Made by a program: the position numbers and the translations under genes. Under the pieces are notes generated by a model. The model saw nothing but the letters and a program-made list of their open reading frames with translations, made no database searches and was not told where the DNA came from. 13,250 nucleotides of DNA. Source: Aquiluna sp. GTDB taxonomy: Bacteria; Actinomycetota; Actinomycetes; Actinomycetales; Microbacteriaceae. Location: NCBI GenBank assembly GCA_018402615.1, contig JAGYIH010000021.1:1-13250 (forward strand), in the 5' to 3' direction. Shown piece by piece: positions 1-8,053 of the stretch (position 1 is its first letter; each line of letters starts with the position of its first letter).

Positions 1-1222
1 ACGTGATGGCGCGATCCTGACCGTCGTGCATGGTCTGAACCTGATAGGCGCCGATGTGCTGGGTAATGCCGCCGGCCTCACCAGCAACAACGTTTGCACT
101 TCTGATGGAGTCCAAAAGCTTGGTCTTACCGTGGTCAACGTGACCCATGACCGTCACAACGGGTGGTCTTGCGGAAAGGTCAACGTCCTCTTCATCCTCA
201 ATACCGGTTGAGATGTCCAAACCGAAGCCCTCGAATAGCTCTCGCTCTTCATCCTCTGGGGAGACAATCTCGATCTTGTATCCCAGTTCCTCACCAAGAA
301 TTTGGAAGGTCTCTTCATCAAGCGATGCGGTTGCGGTTGCCATCTGACCGAGGTGGAACAAGACGGTAATCAGTTGACCAGCGTTACCGCCAATCTTGTC
401 TGCAAAGTCCTGGATAGAAGCACCGCGACGCAATCGCAAAACGGTGTTGCCATCGCCACGCGGAACCATGGTTCCACCAAGGCTCGGTGCTTCTCTCTGC
501 TCAAACTCTTCGCGCTTGGTGCGCTTGGACTTGCGGGACTTGCCCCGAGATCCACCCTTACCAAAAGCTCCGGCTGTGCCAGCTCCTCTGCCACCACGGC
601 CAGCAGGACCCGGTCGGGTCGCATTTGGACCAAACCCTGGCTTTGAGCCGGGGGCTGTAAATCCTGCGCCTGCTGGTCTTGGAGCGCCACCGCCTCCTGC
701 TGGTCTTGGTGCACCACCTGGTCTTGGTGCTCCGCCAGCTGGTCTAGGTGACCCACCAGCTGGACGCGGGGCGCCGGGACGTGGAGTGCGGCCCATGCCC
801 TGGTTGGGGGCGAATGGATTATTGCCGGGCCTTGCCATGGGGCGTGGAATATCCATGCCCTGGTTGGAAGAAAAGGGGTTGTTACCAGCTCGTGGCGCGG
901 GGGTTAGCGGCGTGGCCGGCTTGGCAGCCTCAGGTGCAGTTGGTCGATTTGGAGCCGCTGGAGCGGTTTCCTCGGCGAGAACAGCCTTTGGAGTAACGGG
1001 GGCAGCTGGCTTTGCCGCTGGCTTTTCAGGGGCCTTTTTAGGGGCTTCTTTTTTGGCAGCTTCCTTCTTTGGGAAGGCTGCTCGAAGTCTTGCCGCTACT
1101 GGCGGAGCTATCGTGGAAGAACCACCCTTGACGTATTCGCCAAGCTCCTCAAGTTTTGCCAAAGCGACCTTGGTGTCAATACCTAGTTCTTTAGCTACGT
1201 CGTATACGCGTGGAAGCGCCAC
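1..1222 (-). CDS. infB: Translation initiation factor IF-2, N-terminal part (C-terminus beyond the left edge)
   Basis: IF-2 is the GTPase that brings initiator fMet-tRNA to the 30S subunit and promotes subunit joining. About 407 residues are visible. Residues 1-50 form the small IF2_N domain ([11 protein letters not shown] near the start). Residues ~55-230 are a low-complexity Ala/Pro/Gly/Arg linker with repeated NNPF..NQGM and PRPAGG units. A basic stretch (~240-255) and a second IF2_N-like domain (~270-345, containing [18 protein letters not shown]) follow. The GTPase domain begins with the P-loop GHVDHGKT at residues 360-367, then the [12 protein letters not shown] switch I region. The later G motifs and tRNA-binding domains lie outside. 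The GTG start at 1222 is preceded by AGGAG with 7-nt spacing, and the protein starts where the family normally does. It is the last visible gene of the nusA-ylxR-infB chain. A hairpin covers part of its Shine-Dalgarno sequence. Identity is certain; only the missing end limits the call. Confidence 0.97.
   Translation of the reverse strand, partial: MALPRVYDVAKELGIDTKVALAKLEELGEYVKGGSSTIAPPVAARLRAAFPKKEAAKKEAPKKAPEKPAAKPAAPVTPKAVLAEETAPAAPNRPTAPEAAKPATPLTPAPRAGNNPFSSNQGMDIPRPMARPGNNPFAPNQGMGRTPRPGAPRPAGGSPRPAGGAPRPGGAPRPAGGGGAPRPAGAGFTAPGSKPGFGPNATRPGPAGRGGRGAGTAGAFGKGGSRGKSRKSKRTKREEFEQREAPSLGGTMVPRGDGNTVLRLRRGASIQDFADKIGGNAGQLITVLFHLGQMATATASLDEETFQILGEELGYKIEIVSPEDEERELFEGFGLDISTGIEDEEDVDLSARPPVVTVMGHVDHGKTKLLDSIRSANVVAGEAGGITQHIGAYQVQTMHDGQDRAIT
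664..775 (-). repeat. Degenerate 15-18 bp repeats encoding PRPAGG/PRPGG units in infB
   Basis: Five or more copies of a unit reading approximately gctggtcttggtgc on the plus strand (around 671, 698, 717, 737 and 755) encode PRPAGG, PRPGG and PRPAGGGG in IF-2. This is an in-frame low-complexity array of Pro, Arg, Gly and Ala, likely a flexible and positively charged linker between the N-terminal domains and the GTPase core. Confidence 0.75.
764..883 (-). repeat. Tandem 60-bp (20-codon) duplication in the infB linker
   Basis: Two adjacent 60-bp units (824-883 and 764-823) encode [10 protein letters not shown]... and [10 protein letters not shown]..., with ccatgccctggttgg conserved exactly 60 bp apart at 793-807 and 853-867. 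It lies in the disordered linker of IF-2, where actinobacterial homologues also carry low-complexity repeats. It probably arose by slippage or unequal recombination. Confidence 0.8.
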
Positions 1223-1229
1223 TGATTTT

Positions 1230-1258
1230 CTCCTGTCTGGGGCCAACCCCTAGACAGG
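1230..1258 (-). promoter_or_regulatory. Leader hairpin overlapping the infB ribosome binding site
   Basis: On the minus-strand transcript, CCTGTCT then GGGG pairs with CCCC then AGACAGG, giving 11 base pairs with one bulged A and a TTGG loop (arms 1247-1258 and 1232-1242). The 3' arm runs into the infB Shine-Dalgarno AGGAG (1230-1234), so three of its five bases are inside the stem. No U-tract follows, so an intrinsic terminator is unlikely. A translational control element, or an RNA processing or stabilising structure between ylxR and infB, are alternatives. The structure is visible in the sequence; the function is inferred. Confidence 0.6.
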
Positions 1259-1296
1259 GCAGGCCTTAGTTTTGAGCGGAGCTCATTTCGAGCAAC

Positions 1297-1572
1297 TCAT
1301 TTTGTTTCAGCCATTTTCTCTGCCTGATTCCTAAGCCATGTCTCAAGCGATACCGTTTCGGCATCGCCCAAGGCGCGTTGTAAACCTCTTCGATTGACCA
1401 CCAGCTCAAAGCAATGGGCATGAATCCAAGCTCCGCGACCCGGCAGCTTTCGCTCCAAATCGACCAGAAAATGGCCTTCTTGCCTCACAACTTTGATCAG
1501 TTGCTCCATCGAATCCCGTTGACGACAGCCAACACAGGTCCGAATAGGGTCCATCCTAGGGGAATCTGGCAA
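1297..1572 (-). CDS. ylxR: YlxR family RNA-binding protein
   Basis: A 91-residue protein of the YlxR (DUF448) family, a small conserved protein nearly always found between nusA and infB. It has been proposed to bind RNA or act in transcription; its exact role is not settled. Recognisable motifs are RTCVGCRQR (residues 11-19) and GRGAWIHAHC (residues 45-54), the latter with the basic and aromatic residues of the presumed RNA-binding face. The start given is TTG at 1572, 7 bp after the nusA stop, with AGGA (within the end of nusA) about 11 nt upstream. The alternative is ATG at 1554, giving an 85-residue protein starting MDPIRTCVGC, a common N-terminus in relatives, but that ATG has no well-spaced Shine-Dalgarno. 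The family is certain, the start is not. Confidence 0.9.
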   Translation of the reverse strand: MPDSPRMDPIRTCVGCRQRDSMEQLIKVVRQEGHFLVDLERKLPGRGAWIHAHCFELVVNRRGLQRALGDAETVSLETWLRNQAEKMAETK

Positions 1573-1579
1573 CTATCTG

Positions 1580-2557
1580 CTATTCCTGCAAAATGCTATC
1601 CGGTTGAATATCGATCTTTGCACCCGTGAGCTTGGCTGCGAGTCGCGCATTTTGGCCCTCTTTACCAATAGCCAGAGACAGCTGAAAATCTGGAACCAAA
1701 ACCCTGACCGCCTTGGTCGCTGCGTCTAGAACGAAACTGTCAGAGACCCTTGCTGGCGATAGCGCATGAGCGACGAACTTGGCAAGGTCCTCGGAATAGT
1801 CGACCACGTCAATCTTTTCTTCGTTTAGTTCACCGCTAACCGCGCGCACTCGCTGTCCCAATTCTCCAATGCAGGCACCCTTGGCGTTGATGCCGGGCTG
1901 AGTGGCAAAAACCGCAATCTTGGTGCGGTGGCCGGCTTCTCTCGCTACCGATGCAATTTCTACCTGACCTGATGCAACTTCCGGTACCTCAAGGGCAAAG
2001 AGCTTGCGCACGAGTCCCGGGTGAGTTCTAGAAACCGTTACCTGCGGACCCCTGGGACCTTTTTGCACCGAGGTGACGTAAACCCTGATTCTGCGACCGT
2101 GCGTGTAATCCTCGCCTGGTACCTGCTCCTCGGGCGGCATCATGGCCTCGAGAGAACCGAGGTTGATGTAGACCATGTTCGAGCGCTGGCCCTGCTGAAT
2201 CTGGCCGGCAACGATGTCGCCCTCTTTGGCCTTGAACTCGCCCATCAGGGTGTCGTCGGAGATTTCTCGCATGCGCTGGGCGATGACCTGCTTGGCAGCA
2301 AATGCCGCTACCCGGCCAAAGCCCTCGGGGGTGGCATCCTCTTCACCGGTTGGCTCTCCCTGCTCATCAAGGATTGGAGCAAAAACAGTCACGTGACCGG
2401 TCTTGCGATCCAGAACTGCTCGCGGTCCTGCAGATGCCTGGCCGACATGCTTAAAGTAGGCCGCCAAAATCGCAGCCTCAATAATTAGCACCAGCTCGTC
2501 GAAAGGAATTTCTTTTTCGCGCTCTAAAAGCCTGAGGACTTGAAGGTCGATATCCAC
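1580..2557 (-). CDS. nusA: Transcription termination/antitermination factor NusA
   Basis: NusA binds RNA polymerase and nascent RNA and modulates pausing, intrinsic termination and rRNA antitermination. The 325 residues show the N-terminal polymerase-binding domain (~1-105), an S1 domain (~108-178, including GDIVAGQIQQ and the MMPPEEQVPGE stretch), KH1 (~180-255, with PGINAKGACIGELGQRV) and KH2 (~256-320, with the GxxG loop in IGKEGQNARLA). It stops soon after KH2, so it lacks the acidic repeats of enterobacterial NusA, as is usual in actinobacteria. The GTG start at 2557 has a clear AAGGAG at 2564-2569 with 6-nt spacing. It lies 18 bp after proS and 7 bp before ylxR. rimP, often found just upstream, is not here. 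Confidence 0.97.
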   Translation of the reverse strand: MDIDLQVLRLLEREKEIPFDELVLIIEAAILAAYFKHVGQASAGPRAVLDRKTGHVTVFAPILDEQGEPTGEEDATPEGFGRVAAFAAKQVIAQRMREISDDTLMGEFKAKEGDIVAGQIQQGQRSNMVYINLGSLEAMMPPEEQVPGEDYTHGRRIRVYVTSVQKGPRGPQVTVSRTHPGLVRKLFALEVPEVASGQVEIASVAREAGHRTKIAVFATQPGINAKGACIGELGQRVRAVSGELNEEKIDVVDYSEDLAKFVAHALSPARVSDSFVLDAATKAVRVLVPDFQLSLAIGKEGQNARLAAKLTGAKIDIQPDSILQE

Positions 2558-2575
2558 CAGCCACTCCTTCTTCTA

Positions 2576-4345
2576 TTAGCGCCGTGCAACAAGCTCAGCT
2601 AAAGCAGATTCTAGCTTCACTGGGACCCGCTCACCGCTTCGACGATTCCAGAGCTCGACTTCACCCTCTGCAATGCCTCGACCGCAAATAATGATCCAGG
2701 GCATACCCAAAAGTTCGGCATCCGCAAACTTCACTCCCGGACTGAGCTTTGGACGGTCATCGAGCATGACCCTGAGTCCCATTTCCTGCGCGGCACTGGC
2801 AAGCTGCTCAGCCGCCTCAAAGGCAGCCTCGTCCTTGCCGGTGGCAATGATGTGAACATTTGCCGGGGCAACCGATTCCGGCCAAATCAAACCGTTGTCA
2901 TCGTGGAAGGCCTCAGCTATCACAGCAACCAGCCTGGTAACACCGATGCCGTATGAGCCCATCGTTACCGTAACCAGCTTGCCATTTTCATCCAGCACTT
3001 TGAGCTCGAGTGCCTCGGCATACTTTCGACCGAGCTGGAAAACGTGTCCGATCTCAATCCCTCGAGCCAGCTCGAGCTCTCCCGAGCCATCTGGAGCGGG
3101 GTCACCCGCCCTAATTTCGGCTATGTCGGCAATGCCATCAGACTCGAAGTCCCGGCCGTAAACCAGGTTGTAGACGTGCTTCTGATCCTGATTTGCACCT
3201 GTAATCCAAGCGCTTCCTACGAATACCCTCGGATCTAACAGAAAGCGAATCTTTGATGTCGCCTTCTCCCCCAGAAACTGGGTTCCATTGAGCTCTGGAC
3301 CGATGTAACCCTTTGCAAGGTTTTTGTGCTTGGCAAAATCTGCTTCGGTCGCAGCCTCAACCTCATACGGAGAGAACCACGCTTCAGCGCGCTTTTGGTC
3401 AACCTCTCGATCTCCCGGAACACCAACCACCACCAGCTCGCGCTTGCCATCAGGACTCACCAGGGCGAGCACGACGTTCTTGAGGGTGTCACTGGCCTGC
3501 CAGTTTCCTGATGCCTTCGGGTGATTTTGGTTTGCAAACTCAACCAGGGTGGAAATTGTCGGTGTATTTGGAGAGTCAAAAACTAGAGCTTTTGGCGCAG
3601 CAGAAAAGTCCTGGGCTGGCAGCTGCTCGAATCGAACCGCCTCAACGTTCGCGGCAAAGCCACTTCCTGAGCGAACAAAGGTGTCCTCCCCAATTGGTGA
3701 GGGATTCAAAAATTCTTCTGATTTAGAGCCACCCATCGCTCCGGCATCTGCCTTCACGATTACGTATTCCAGACCCAAGCGCTGAAAGATTCGCTCGTAG
3801 GCGGCGCGCTGGGCCTGATAGCTCTTTTCCAAGCCCTCATCCGTGACATCAAAACTATAGGCGTCCTTCATCACAAACTCTCGACCACGCAACAGACCCG
3901 CACGCGGTCTGGCCTCATCCCGATATTTGTTTTGAATCTGATAGATGCTGAGCGGCAGTTCCTTATAGGAGCTGTAAAGATCTTTCACCAGCAGGGTAAA
4001 AACCTCCTCATGGGTCGGCGCCAAGAGATATTCGCCGTCCTTGCGATCTTTCAGACGGAAAATATTGTCCCCGTATTCATCCCAGCGCCCAGTTGCCTCA
4101 TAGGGCTCCTTTGGCAAGAGTGCGGGAAAAAAGACCTCCTGCGCCCCAGCATTGGCCATCTCCTCGCGAACTATTTGCTCGATGCGGTTTTTTACCGCTA
4201 GCCCAAGCGGTAGCCAAGAAAAAATGCCAGGAGCTGCACGCCGAATATATCCGGCGCGCACCAGCAATCTGTGGCTGTCAACCTCAGCGTCGCTGGGGTC
4301 TTCACGAAGGGTCTTTAGAAAGAGGTTACTGAGGCGGTAGAGCAT
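2576..4345 (-). CDS. proS: Proline--tRNA ligase (bacterial type, with editing domain)
   Basis: Class II aminoacyl-tRNA synthetase that charges tRNA-Pro in the cytoplasm. At 589 residues it has the length of the long bacterial form. Visible elements: motif 1 region around residues 38-62 (GIFSWLPLG), the TxE loop THEE at 111-114, motif 2 [16 protein letters not shown] at 142-157, an inserted YbaK-like editing domain at roughly 225-395 that hydrolyses mischarged Ala-tRNA-Pro, GHVFQLG at 433-439, motif 3 [10 protein letters not shown] at 462-471, and the C-terminal anticodon-binding domain from about 495. The ATG at 4345 begins with the typical MLYRLSNLF. An in-frame TAG (the ispG stop) lies just upstream, so no longer start exists. 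No obvious Shine-Dalgarno is present; it begins 14 bp after ispG, and translational coupling to ispG is a reasonable inference. Confidence 0.97.
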   Translation of the reverse strand: MLYRLSNLFLKTLREDPSDAEVDSHRLLVRAGYIRRAAPGIFSWLPLGLAVKNRIEQIVREEMANAGAQEVFFPALLPKEPYEATGRWDEYGDNIFRLKDRKDGEYLLAPTHEEVFTLLVKDLYSSYKELPLSIYQIQNKYRDEARPRAGLLRGREFVMKDAYSFDVTDEGLEKSYQAQRAAYERIFQRLGLEYVIVKADAGAMGGSKSEEFLNPSPIGEDTFVRSGSGFAANVEAVRFEQLPAQDFSAAPKALVFDSPNTPTISTLVEFANQNHPKASGNWQASDTLKNVVLALVSPDGKRELVVVGVPGDREVDQKRAEAWFSPYEVEAATEADFAKHKNLAKGYIGPELNGTQFLGEKATSKIRFLLDPRVFVGSAWITGANQDQKHVYNLVYGRDFESDGIADIAEIRAGDPAPDGSGELELARGIEIGHVFQLGRKYAEALELKVLDENGKLVTVTMGSYGIGVTRLVAVIAEAFHDDNGLIWPESVAPANVHIIATGKDEAAFEAAEQLASAAQEMGLRVMLDDRPKLSPGVKFADAELLGMPWIIICGRGIAEGEVELWNRRSGERVPVKLESALAELVARR

Positions 4346-4359
4346 GGGGTCAATGTTAG

Positions 4360-5514
4360 CTACTCGCTGACAGATACCTGCGCGGTTCCAATCTCAGATG
4401 CGTCCATTTCTGCCGCAATTCGGTTTGCCTCTTCAATCAAAGTTGCAACAATCTCAGATTCAGGAACGGTCTTTATGATCTCGCCCTTCACAAAGATTTG
4501 ACCCTTGCCATTTCCGGAGGCCACCCCAAGATCCGCCTCGCGGGCCTCACCGGGTCCGTTTACCACGCAGCCCATTACCGCTACGCGAATCGGAACCGTT
4601 AGGTGTTGCAATCCGTCGGTGACGTCATTTGCAAGCTTATAAACATCGACCTGAGCGCGGCCACAGCTTGGGCAGGAAACAATCTCCAGTTTCCTTGGGC
4701 GAAGGTTGAGGCTCTCAAGGATCTGCGACCCGACTTTGATTTCCTCAACGGGAGGCGCAGACAGCGAGACTCGGATGGTATCCCCGATGCCCTGAGCCAA
4801 TAACGCCCCAAAGGCCACTGAAGACTTAATGGTTCCCTGGAACGAAGGTCCGGCCTCGGTTACACCTAGGTGCAGTGGCCAATCGCCGCGCTCAGACAGA
4901 AGCTGGTAGGCCTTAACCATGACGACGGGGTCGTTGTGCTTGACGGAAATCTTGAAGTCGTGGAAGTCATGTTCCTCAAACAGGCTTGCCTCCCAGACTG
5001 CCGATTCGACGAGAGCCTCTGCGGTTGGCTTGCCATACTTCTCCAAAAGTCTTGGATCCAAGGAGCCGGCATTCACGCCGATGCGAATCGAAATCCCGGC
5101 ATCTTTTGCCGCCTTCGAAATTGCACCGACCTGGTCATCAAACTTACGGATATTTCCGGGGTTTACGCGCACAGCACCGCAACCGGCGTCGATGGCCTGA
5201 AACACGTACTTGGGTTGGAAGTGGATGTCGGCAACTACCGGAATTTGGCTGCGCTTGGCGATAATTCGCAGCACATCTGCGTCATCCTGAGTTGGCACTG
5301 CCACGCGAACTATGTCGCATCCGGTTGCGGTCAACTCGGCAATTTGCTGCAGCGTGCCATTGATGTCAGTGGTTTGTGTGGTGGTCATCGACTGAACTGA
5401 AATCGGTGCGTCTCCGCCAACTGCCACCTTCCCGACCATGATCTGACGAGTCTTTTTTCTTGGGGCTAGAACTGGTGGCGGACCCTTAGGGAGCCCGAGG
5501 TTTATCGCTGGCAC
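4360..5514 (-). CDS. ispG: 4-hydroxy-3-methylbut-2-en-1-yl diphosphate synthase (IspG/GcpE)
   Basis: Iron-sulfur enzyme of the MEP pathway converting 2-C-methyl-D-erythritol 2,4-cyclodiphosphate to HMBPP. The 384-residue protein has the TIM-barrel part with [10 protein letters not shown] (41-50), VADIHF (94-99) and VRVNPGN (115-121), and a C-terminal [4Fe-4S] domain. The expected ligands are Cys281 and Cys284 in CPSCGR, Cys316 in [11 protein letters not shown], and Glu323. The reading frame is open upstream to 5577, overlapping the protease gene, but the chosen start is GTG at 5514. Relatives begin there ([10 protein letters not shown]...), and AGAGGA lies at 5520-5525 with 5-nt spacing. It sits 49 bp downstream of the protease gene and 14 bp upstream of proS. 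dxr, another enzyme of the same pathway, heads the cluster. Confidence 0.96.
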   Translation of the reverse strand: MPAINLGLPKGPPPVLAPRKKTRQIMVGKVAVGGDAPISVQSMTTTQTTDINGTLQQIAELTATGCDIVRVAVPTQDDADVLRIIAKRSQIPVVADIHFQPKYVFQAIDAGCGAVRVNPGNIRKFDDQVGAISKAAKDAGISIRIGVNAGSLDPRLLEKYGKPTAEALVESAVWEASLFEEHDFHDFKISVKHNDPVVMVKAYQLLSERGDWPLHLGVTEAGPSFQGTIKSSVAFGALLAQGIGDTIRVSLSAPPVEEIKVGSQILESLNLRPRKLEIVSCPSCGRAQVDVYKLANDVTDGLQHLTVPIRVAVMGCVVNGPGEAREADLGVASGNGKGQIFVKGEIIKTVPESEIVATLIEEANRIAAEMDASEIGTAQVSVSE

Positions 5515-5521
5515 ATTGTTC

Positions 5522-5541
5522 CTCTCAACGCAACTCTCAAC
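5522..5541 (-). repeat. 8-bp direct repeat at the ispG ribosome binding site
   Basis: GTTGAGAG (minus strand) occurs twice, at 5534-5541 and 5522-5529, 12 bp apart in the 49-bp gap between the protease gene and ispG. The second copy runs into the Shine-Dalgarno AGAGGA. A short AAGCT-aaa-AGCTT inverted repeat lies just upstream. It could be a protein or ribosome binding pattern, or chance. Confidence 0.35.
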
Positions 5542-5563
5542 ACTAAACCAAGCTTTTAGCTTC

Positions 5564-6865
5564 CTAGAAGAAGCCAATCGGATTCACGATATCGGCAAAA
5601 ATCAAAAGCAATCCGGTAAATAGCAGCAGCGCCCAGACCGCATAGGCGATCGGGAGCGCTTTGGCGGTGTCGATTGGTCCGGGGTCCCTCGTGGTTGCGG
5701 CCTTCACAACTCTGCGTTTGGTGCCCTCATAAAGTGCTCCGACGACGTGGCCTCCGTCAAGTGGCAATAGCGGAATCAGGTTGAAGGCAAAAAGCGCGAT
5801 GTTCAAAGTTCCCAAAAGCAACAGCAGTGATGCCAGCTTTGCACCCACCGGAGCATCTGCACTGGAGACTTCACCCGCGAGCTGACCAACCCCGAGAATT
5901 GAAACCGCTCCGTTTGGATCACGCTCAGCAAAACCAAAGGTGCTTTGCGCTACCGCAAACACCTGGGCTGGAAGATCCAAAATAAACCCAAACATCGCTC
6001 CGGTGGCACCGAGCGCAAAGCCAGTTGCCTCCAGAATCGGTTGACGCTGCTGCTCTGGTTTGAGCTGCACGCCGATGATTGGCCTGAGCTCAGTGACTGG
6101 CAAATTGTTGGCGTCGTTCACGGCGCGATTCTGGTCATCGTAAACCTGGCGCTCCATAAATACCGGTGAAATAGAAAGTGTTACTCGAACACCGTCGCGC
6201 AACACAACCATTTCAGAGGAGCCGGACTGGTTGCTCATTAGAAGTGCTGCCGCGGCATCCCAAATAAAGACTTCGACGCCATCGACTTCGACCACGGTGT
6301 CCTGAGCCTGCAGGCCAGCGAGCGCCGCCGGAGACTCTGGCACACCAACCGGACAGGAGCCGTCCTGGGAGGACTCAACGCACGGAAAAACCTCGTTGAT
6401 CGTCATGGAGGACTGCAGAGAGCCCAGTCCGCTGAGCGCTGTAACGATAAGCGCAATTCCCAAAAAGAAGTTCATGATTGGACCACCAAGCATGATTACC
6501 AATTTCTTTGGAACCGAAAGCTTGTAGAACTGTCGATTTTCGTCGGCCGGGTCTAAGTCCCGCCTGACCTCCGCACGAGCCTCACTAATCCACCTGGCAA
6601 AGGGGCCGCGATAGGGCTTCGATTCTGGCGGGTACATGCCCTCCATCAGAATGTAGCCGCCCAGCGGGAATGCCTTCAGGCCATACTCGGTATCCCCGCT
6701 GCGGCGAGAAAAAACTGTTGGCCCAAAGCCAATCATGTATTGCTTTACTTTCAGCCCGAAAAGCTTGGCCGGCACCAGGTGCCCAATCTCATGCAACCCA
6801 ATTGAGAGCGCGATGCCGAGTAAGACCACCAGGATTCCACCGGCATACAAAAGGACGTCAAGCAC
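5564..6865 (-). CDS. Membrane zinc metalloprotease, site-2 protease family M50 (RseP/Rip1-like)
   Basis: Intramembrane protease of the M50B family. Members cut membrane-bound anti-sigma factors and other single-pass proteins; the mycobacterial relative is Rip1. Of 433 residues, the first membrane segment (~5-24) runs into the zinc motif HEIGH (residues 25-29). A second segment near 121-145 includes the conserved [11 protein letters not shown]. One PDZ domain (~175-235, [19 protein letters not shown]) should lie outside the membrane. The third and fourth segments are ~345-366 and ~404-427, with the third metal ligand Asp370 in [12 protein letters not shown]. Two cysteines (162 and 171) precede the PDZ core. 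The start is GTG at 6865; an in-frame TAG just upstream excludes a longer form, and the Shine-Dalgarno is weak (AGGGG 13 nt away). The gene lies between dxr and ispG, the usual actinobacterial arrangement. Its substrate cannot be told from this window. Confidence 0.94.
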   Translation of the reverse strand: MLDVLLYAGGILVVLLGIALSIGLHEIGHLVPAKLFGLKVKQYMIGFGPTVFSRRSGDTEYGLKAFPLGGYILMEGMYPPESKPYRGPFARWISEARAEVRRDLDPADENRQFYKLSVPKKLVIMLGGPIMNFFLGIALIVTALSGLGSLQSSMTINEVFPCVESSQDGSCPVGVPESPAALAGLQAQDTVVEVDGVEVFIWDAAAALLMSNQSGSSEMVVLRDGVRVTLSISPVFMERQVYDDQNRAVNDANNLPVTELRPIIGVQLKPEQQRQPILEATGFALGATGAMFGFILDLPAQVFAVAQSTFGFAERDPNGAVSILGVGQLAGEVSSADAPVGAKLASLLLLLGTLNIALFAFNLIPLLPLDGGHVVGALYEGTKRRVVKAATTRDPGPIDTAKALPIAYAVWALLLFTGLLLIFADIVNPIGFF

Positions 6866-6890
6866 GACTAAAGGCTAACCCCTGAGCTGC

Positions 6891-7982
6891 CTATTGCCTT
6901 GCAGCAATCAGAGAATCCGCACTGGCCCGGGCCCAAAGTTCAGCATCCAACACGCCTTCAAGCGTCAACAGTGATTCCGGCGAGTGCTCAGCAATTACCT
7001 CTTCAATGATGTCCAGGATGTCCAAAAAGCTGATTTTTCGATCGTGGAAGGCATCGACGGCCTGCTCGTTAGCGGCGTTGTAGACGGCAGGGTAGGTAAG
7101 CCCTGCACTCCCAACCTGCCGCGCGAGCCTTATTGACTTAAAGACGTCCTCGTCTAGAGGTTCAAACTGCCAAGAATGTGACTTGGTCCAGTCCAAAGGC
7201 TCGGTGGTACCTGCAACTCGATCTGGCCAACCCAAAGCGATGGAAATCGGTAACCGCATATCAGGAACTGAGGCCTGCGCGAGCACCGACCCGTCGTGAA
7301 ACTCGACCATCGAGTGCACAATCGACTGCGGGTGAACGGTCACCTCAATCCGATCAAAGTCGATACTGAATAACAGGCTGGCCTCAATTACCTCAAGACC
7401 CTTATTCACCAAAGTTGCAGAGTTGGTGGTGACTACCCTTCCCATGTTCCAGGTCGGGTGCTTCAGAGCCTGCTCTGGCGTCACGTTTGCCAGTTGCTGC
7501 CTCGAAAAGCCGCGAAACGGACCACCGGAAGCGGTCAAAATGAGTTTCTTGACATCGGTACCCTTGCCCGCCAAAAGACACTGCGCAATGGCGGAGTGTT
7601 CGGAATCAACAGGCAGGATCTGGCCAGCGGCCGCGAGCTTAGTGACCAGCTCGCCGCCAACAATCAGCGATTCCTTATTTGCCAAAGCCAATGACTTACC
7701 AGTCTCAAGCGCGGCCAAAGTCGCCGCTAATCCGGCAGAACCGGTGATGCCGTTCAAGACGACATCCGCCTCAGTGTCGCGAACCAGCTGGGCGGCATCC
7801 GAAGCACCAAAGGCGACCGCGGATGAATCCAAACCAAATTGCTTTTGCTGCTGGCTTGCAAGCTCTTGGTTATTAAAGGCACTGAGGCCAACAACTTCGA
7901 AAACACCCCGGTTTTTCACAATTACCTCGAGGGCTTGACTTCCAATGGAACCGGTGGACCCCAAAATAATTACCTTGCGCAT
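6891..7982 (-). CDS. dxr: 1-deoxy-D-xylulose 5-phosphate reductoisomerase
   Basis: Makes 2-C-methyl-D-erythritol 4-phosphate from DXP with NADPH, the first committed step of the MEP pathway and the target of fosmidomycin. In 363 residues the following are visible: the NADPH-binding GSTGSIG at 8-14; the GKSLALANKESLIVGG segment at 95-110; the metal site with Asp126 and Glu128 (PVDSEHSA) and Glu197 (NKGLEVIEA); the substrate loop SGGPFRG at 152-158; and KHPTWNMG at 174-181. It is slightly shorter than the E. coli enzyme, with no essential block missing. The ATG at 7982 has no good Shine-Dalgarno, but a TAAGCT box ends 7 nt upstream, which fits a leaderless mRNA. It is the first gene of the minus-strand chain and lies 25 bp from the protease gene. 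Confidence 0.97.
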   Translation of the reverse strand: MRKVIILGSTGSIGSQALEVIVKNRGVFEVVGLSAFNNQELASQQQKQFGLDSSAVAFGASDAAQLVRDTEADVVLNGITGSAGLAATLAALETGKSLALANKESLIVGGELVTKLAAAGQILPVDSEHSAIAQCLLAGKGTDVKKLILTASGGPFRGFSRQQLANVTPEQALKHPTWNMGRVVTTNSATLVNKGLEVIEASLLFSIDFDRIEVTVHPQSIVHSMVEFHDGSVLAQASVPDMRLPISIALGWPDRVAGTTEPLDWTKSHSWQFEPLDEDVFKSIRLARQVGSAGLTYPAVYNAANEQAVDAFHDRKISFLDILDIIEEVIAEHSPESLLTLEGVLDAELWARASADSLIAARQ

Positions 7983-7989
7983 GCCCTAA

Positions 7990-8020
7990 AGCTTAGAACT
8001 CACTCCACATCGAGTGGCAA
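7990..8020 (-). promoter_or_regulatory. Putative dxr promoter (leaderless)
   Basis: On the minus strand, TTGCCA (8015-8020, five of six matches to TTGACA) is followed after 19 bp by TAAGCT (7990-7995, fits TAnnnT). The dxr ATG begins 7 nt after that box, so transcription would start at or beside the ATG. The spacer is longer than the usual 17 bp. Prediction from pattern only. Confidence 0.45.
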
Positions 8021-8026
8021 TTGCCA
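8015..8026. promoter_or_regulatory. Perfect 12-bp palindrome in the dxr/gabT divergent region
   Basis: TGGCAATTGCCA is fully self-complementary and sits near the middle of the 78-bp region. Each half supplies a TTGCCA -35-like box, one per strand. Symmetric sites in this position are often operators for dimeric regulators, but no regulator gene is in the window. The palindrome is a direct observation; an operator role is inferred. Confidence 0.5.
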
Positions 8027-8053
8027 GGAAATGGGCTTTCGAGAATCTAGACT
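8021..8053 (+). promoter_or_regulatory. Putative gabT promoter (leaderless)
   Basis: TTGCCA (8021-8026) and TAGACT (8048-8053, fits TAnnnT) precede the gabT ATG at 8061, which starts exactly 7 nt after the -10-like box. There is no Shine-Dalgarno, so a leaderless transcript is likely. The 21-bp spacer is long for a sigma-70 promoter, so the -35 assignment is weak. TAGACT lies inside an imperfect 14-bp inverted repeat (8042-8055, 12 of 14 positions symmetric). Confidence 0.4.

Noticed and set aside
396..1253. Long plus-strand open frame (285 codons) across the infB N-terminal region
   Set aside because: It is antisense to clearly conserved infB and follows its Pro/Gly/Ala repeats. The translation is low-complexity with no domain and no ribosome site, so it is a shadow of repetitive GC-rich coding sequence.
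2021..2488. Plus-strand open frame (155 codons) inside nusA
   Set aside because: It is antisense to the S1 and N-terminal domains of nusA, with no motif and no promoter.
4870..5400. Plus-strand open frame (176 codons) inside ispG
   Set aside because: It is antisense to the conserved core of ispG, with no recognisable protein family.
5515..5577. Longer ispG reading from a TTG at 5577, overlapping the protease gene
   Set aside because: The extra 21 residues are not expected in IspG. The GTG at 5514 has a good Shine-Dalgarno and a family-typical N-terminus.
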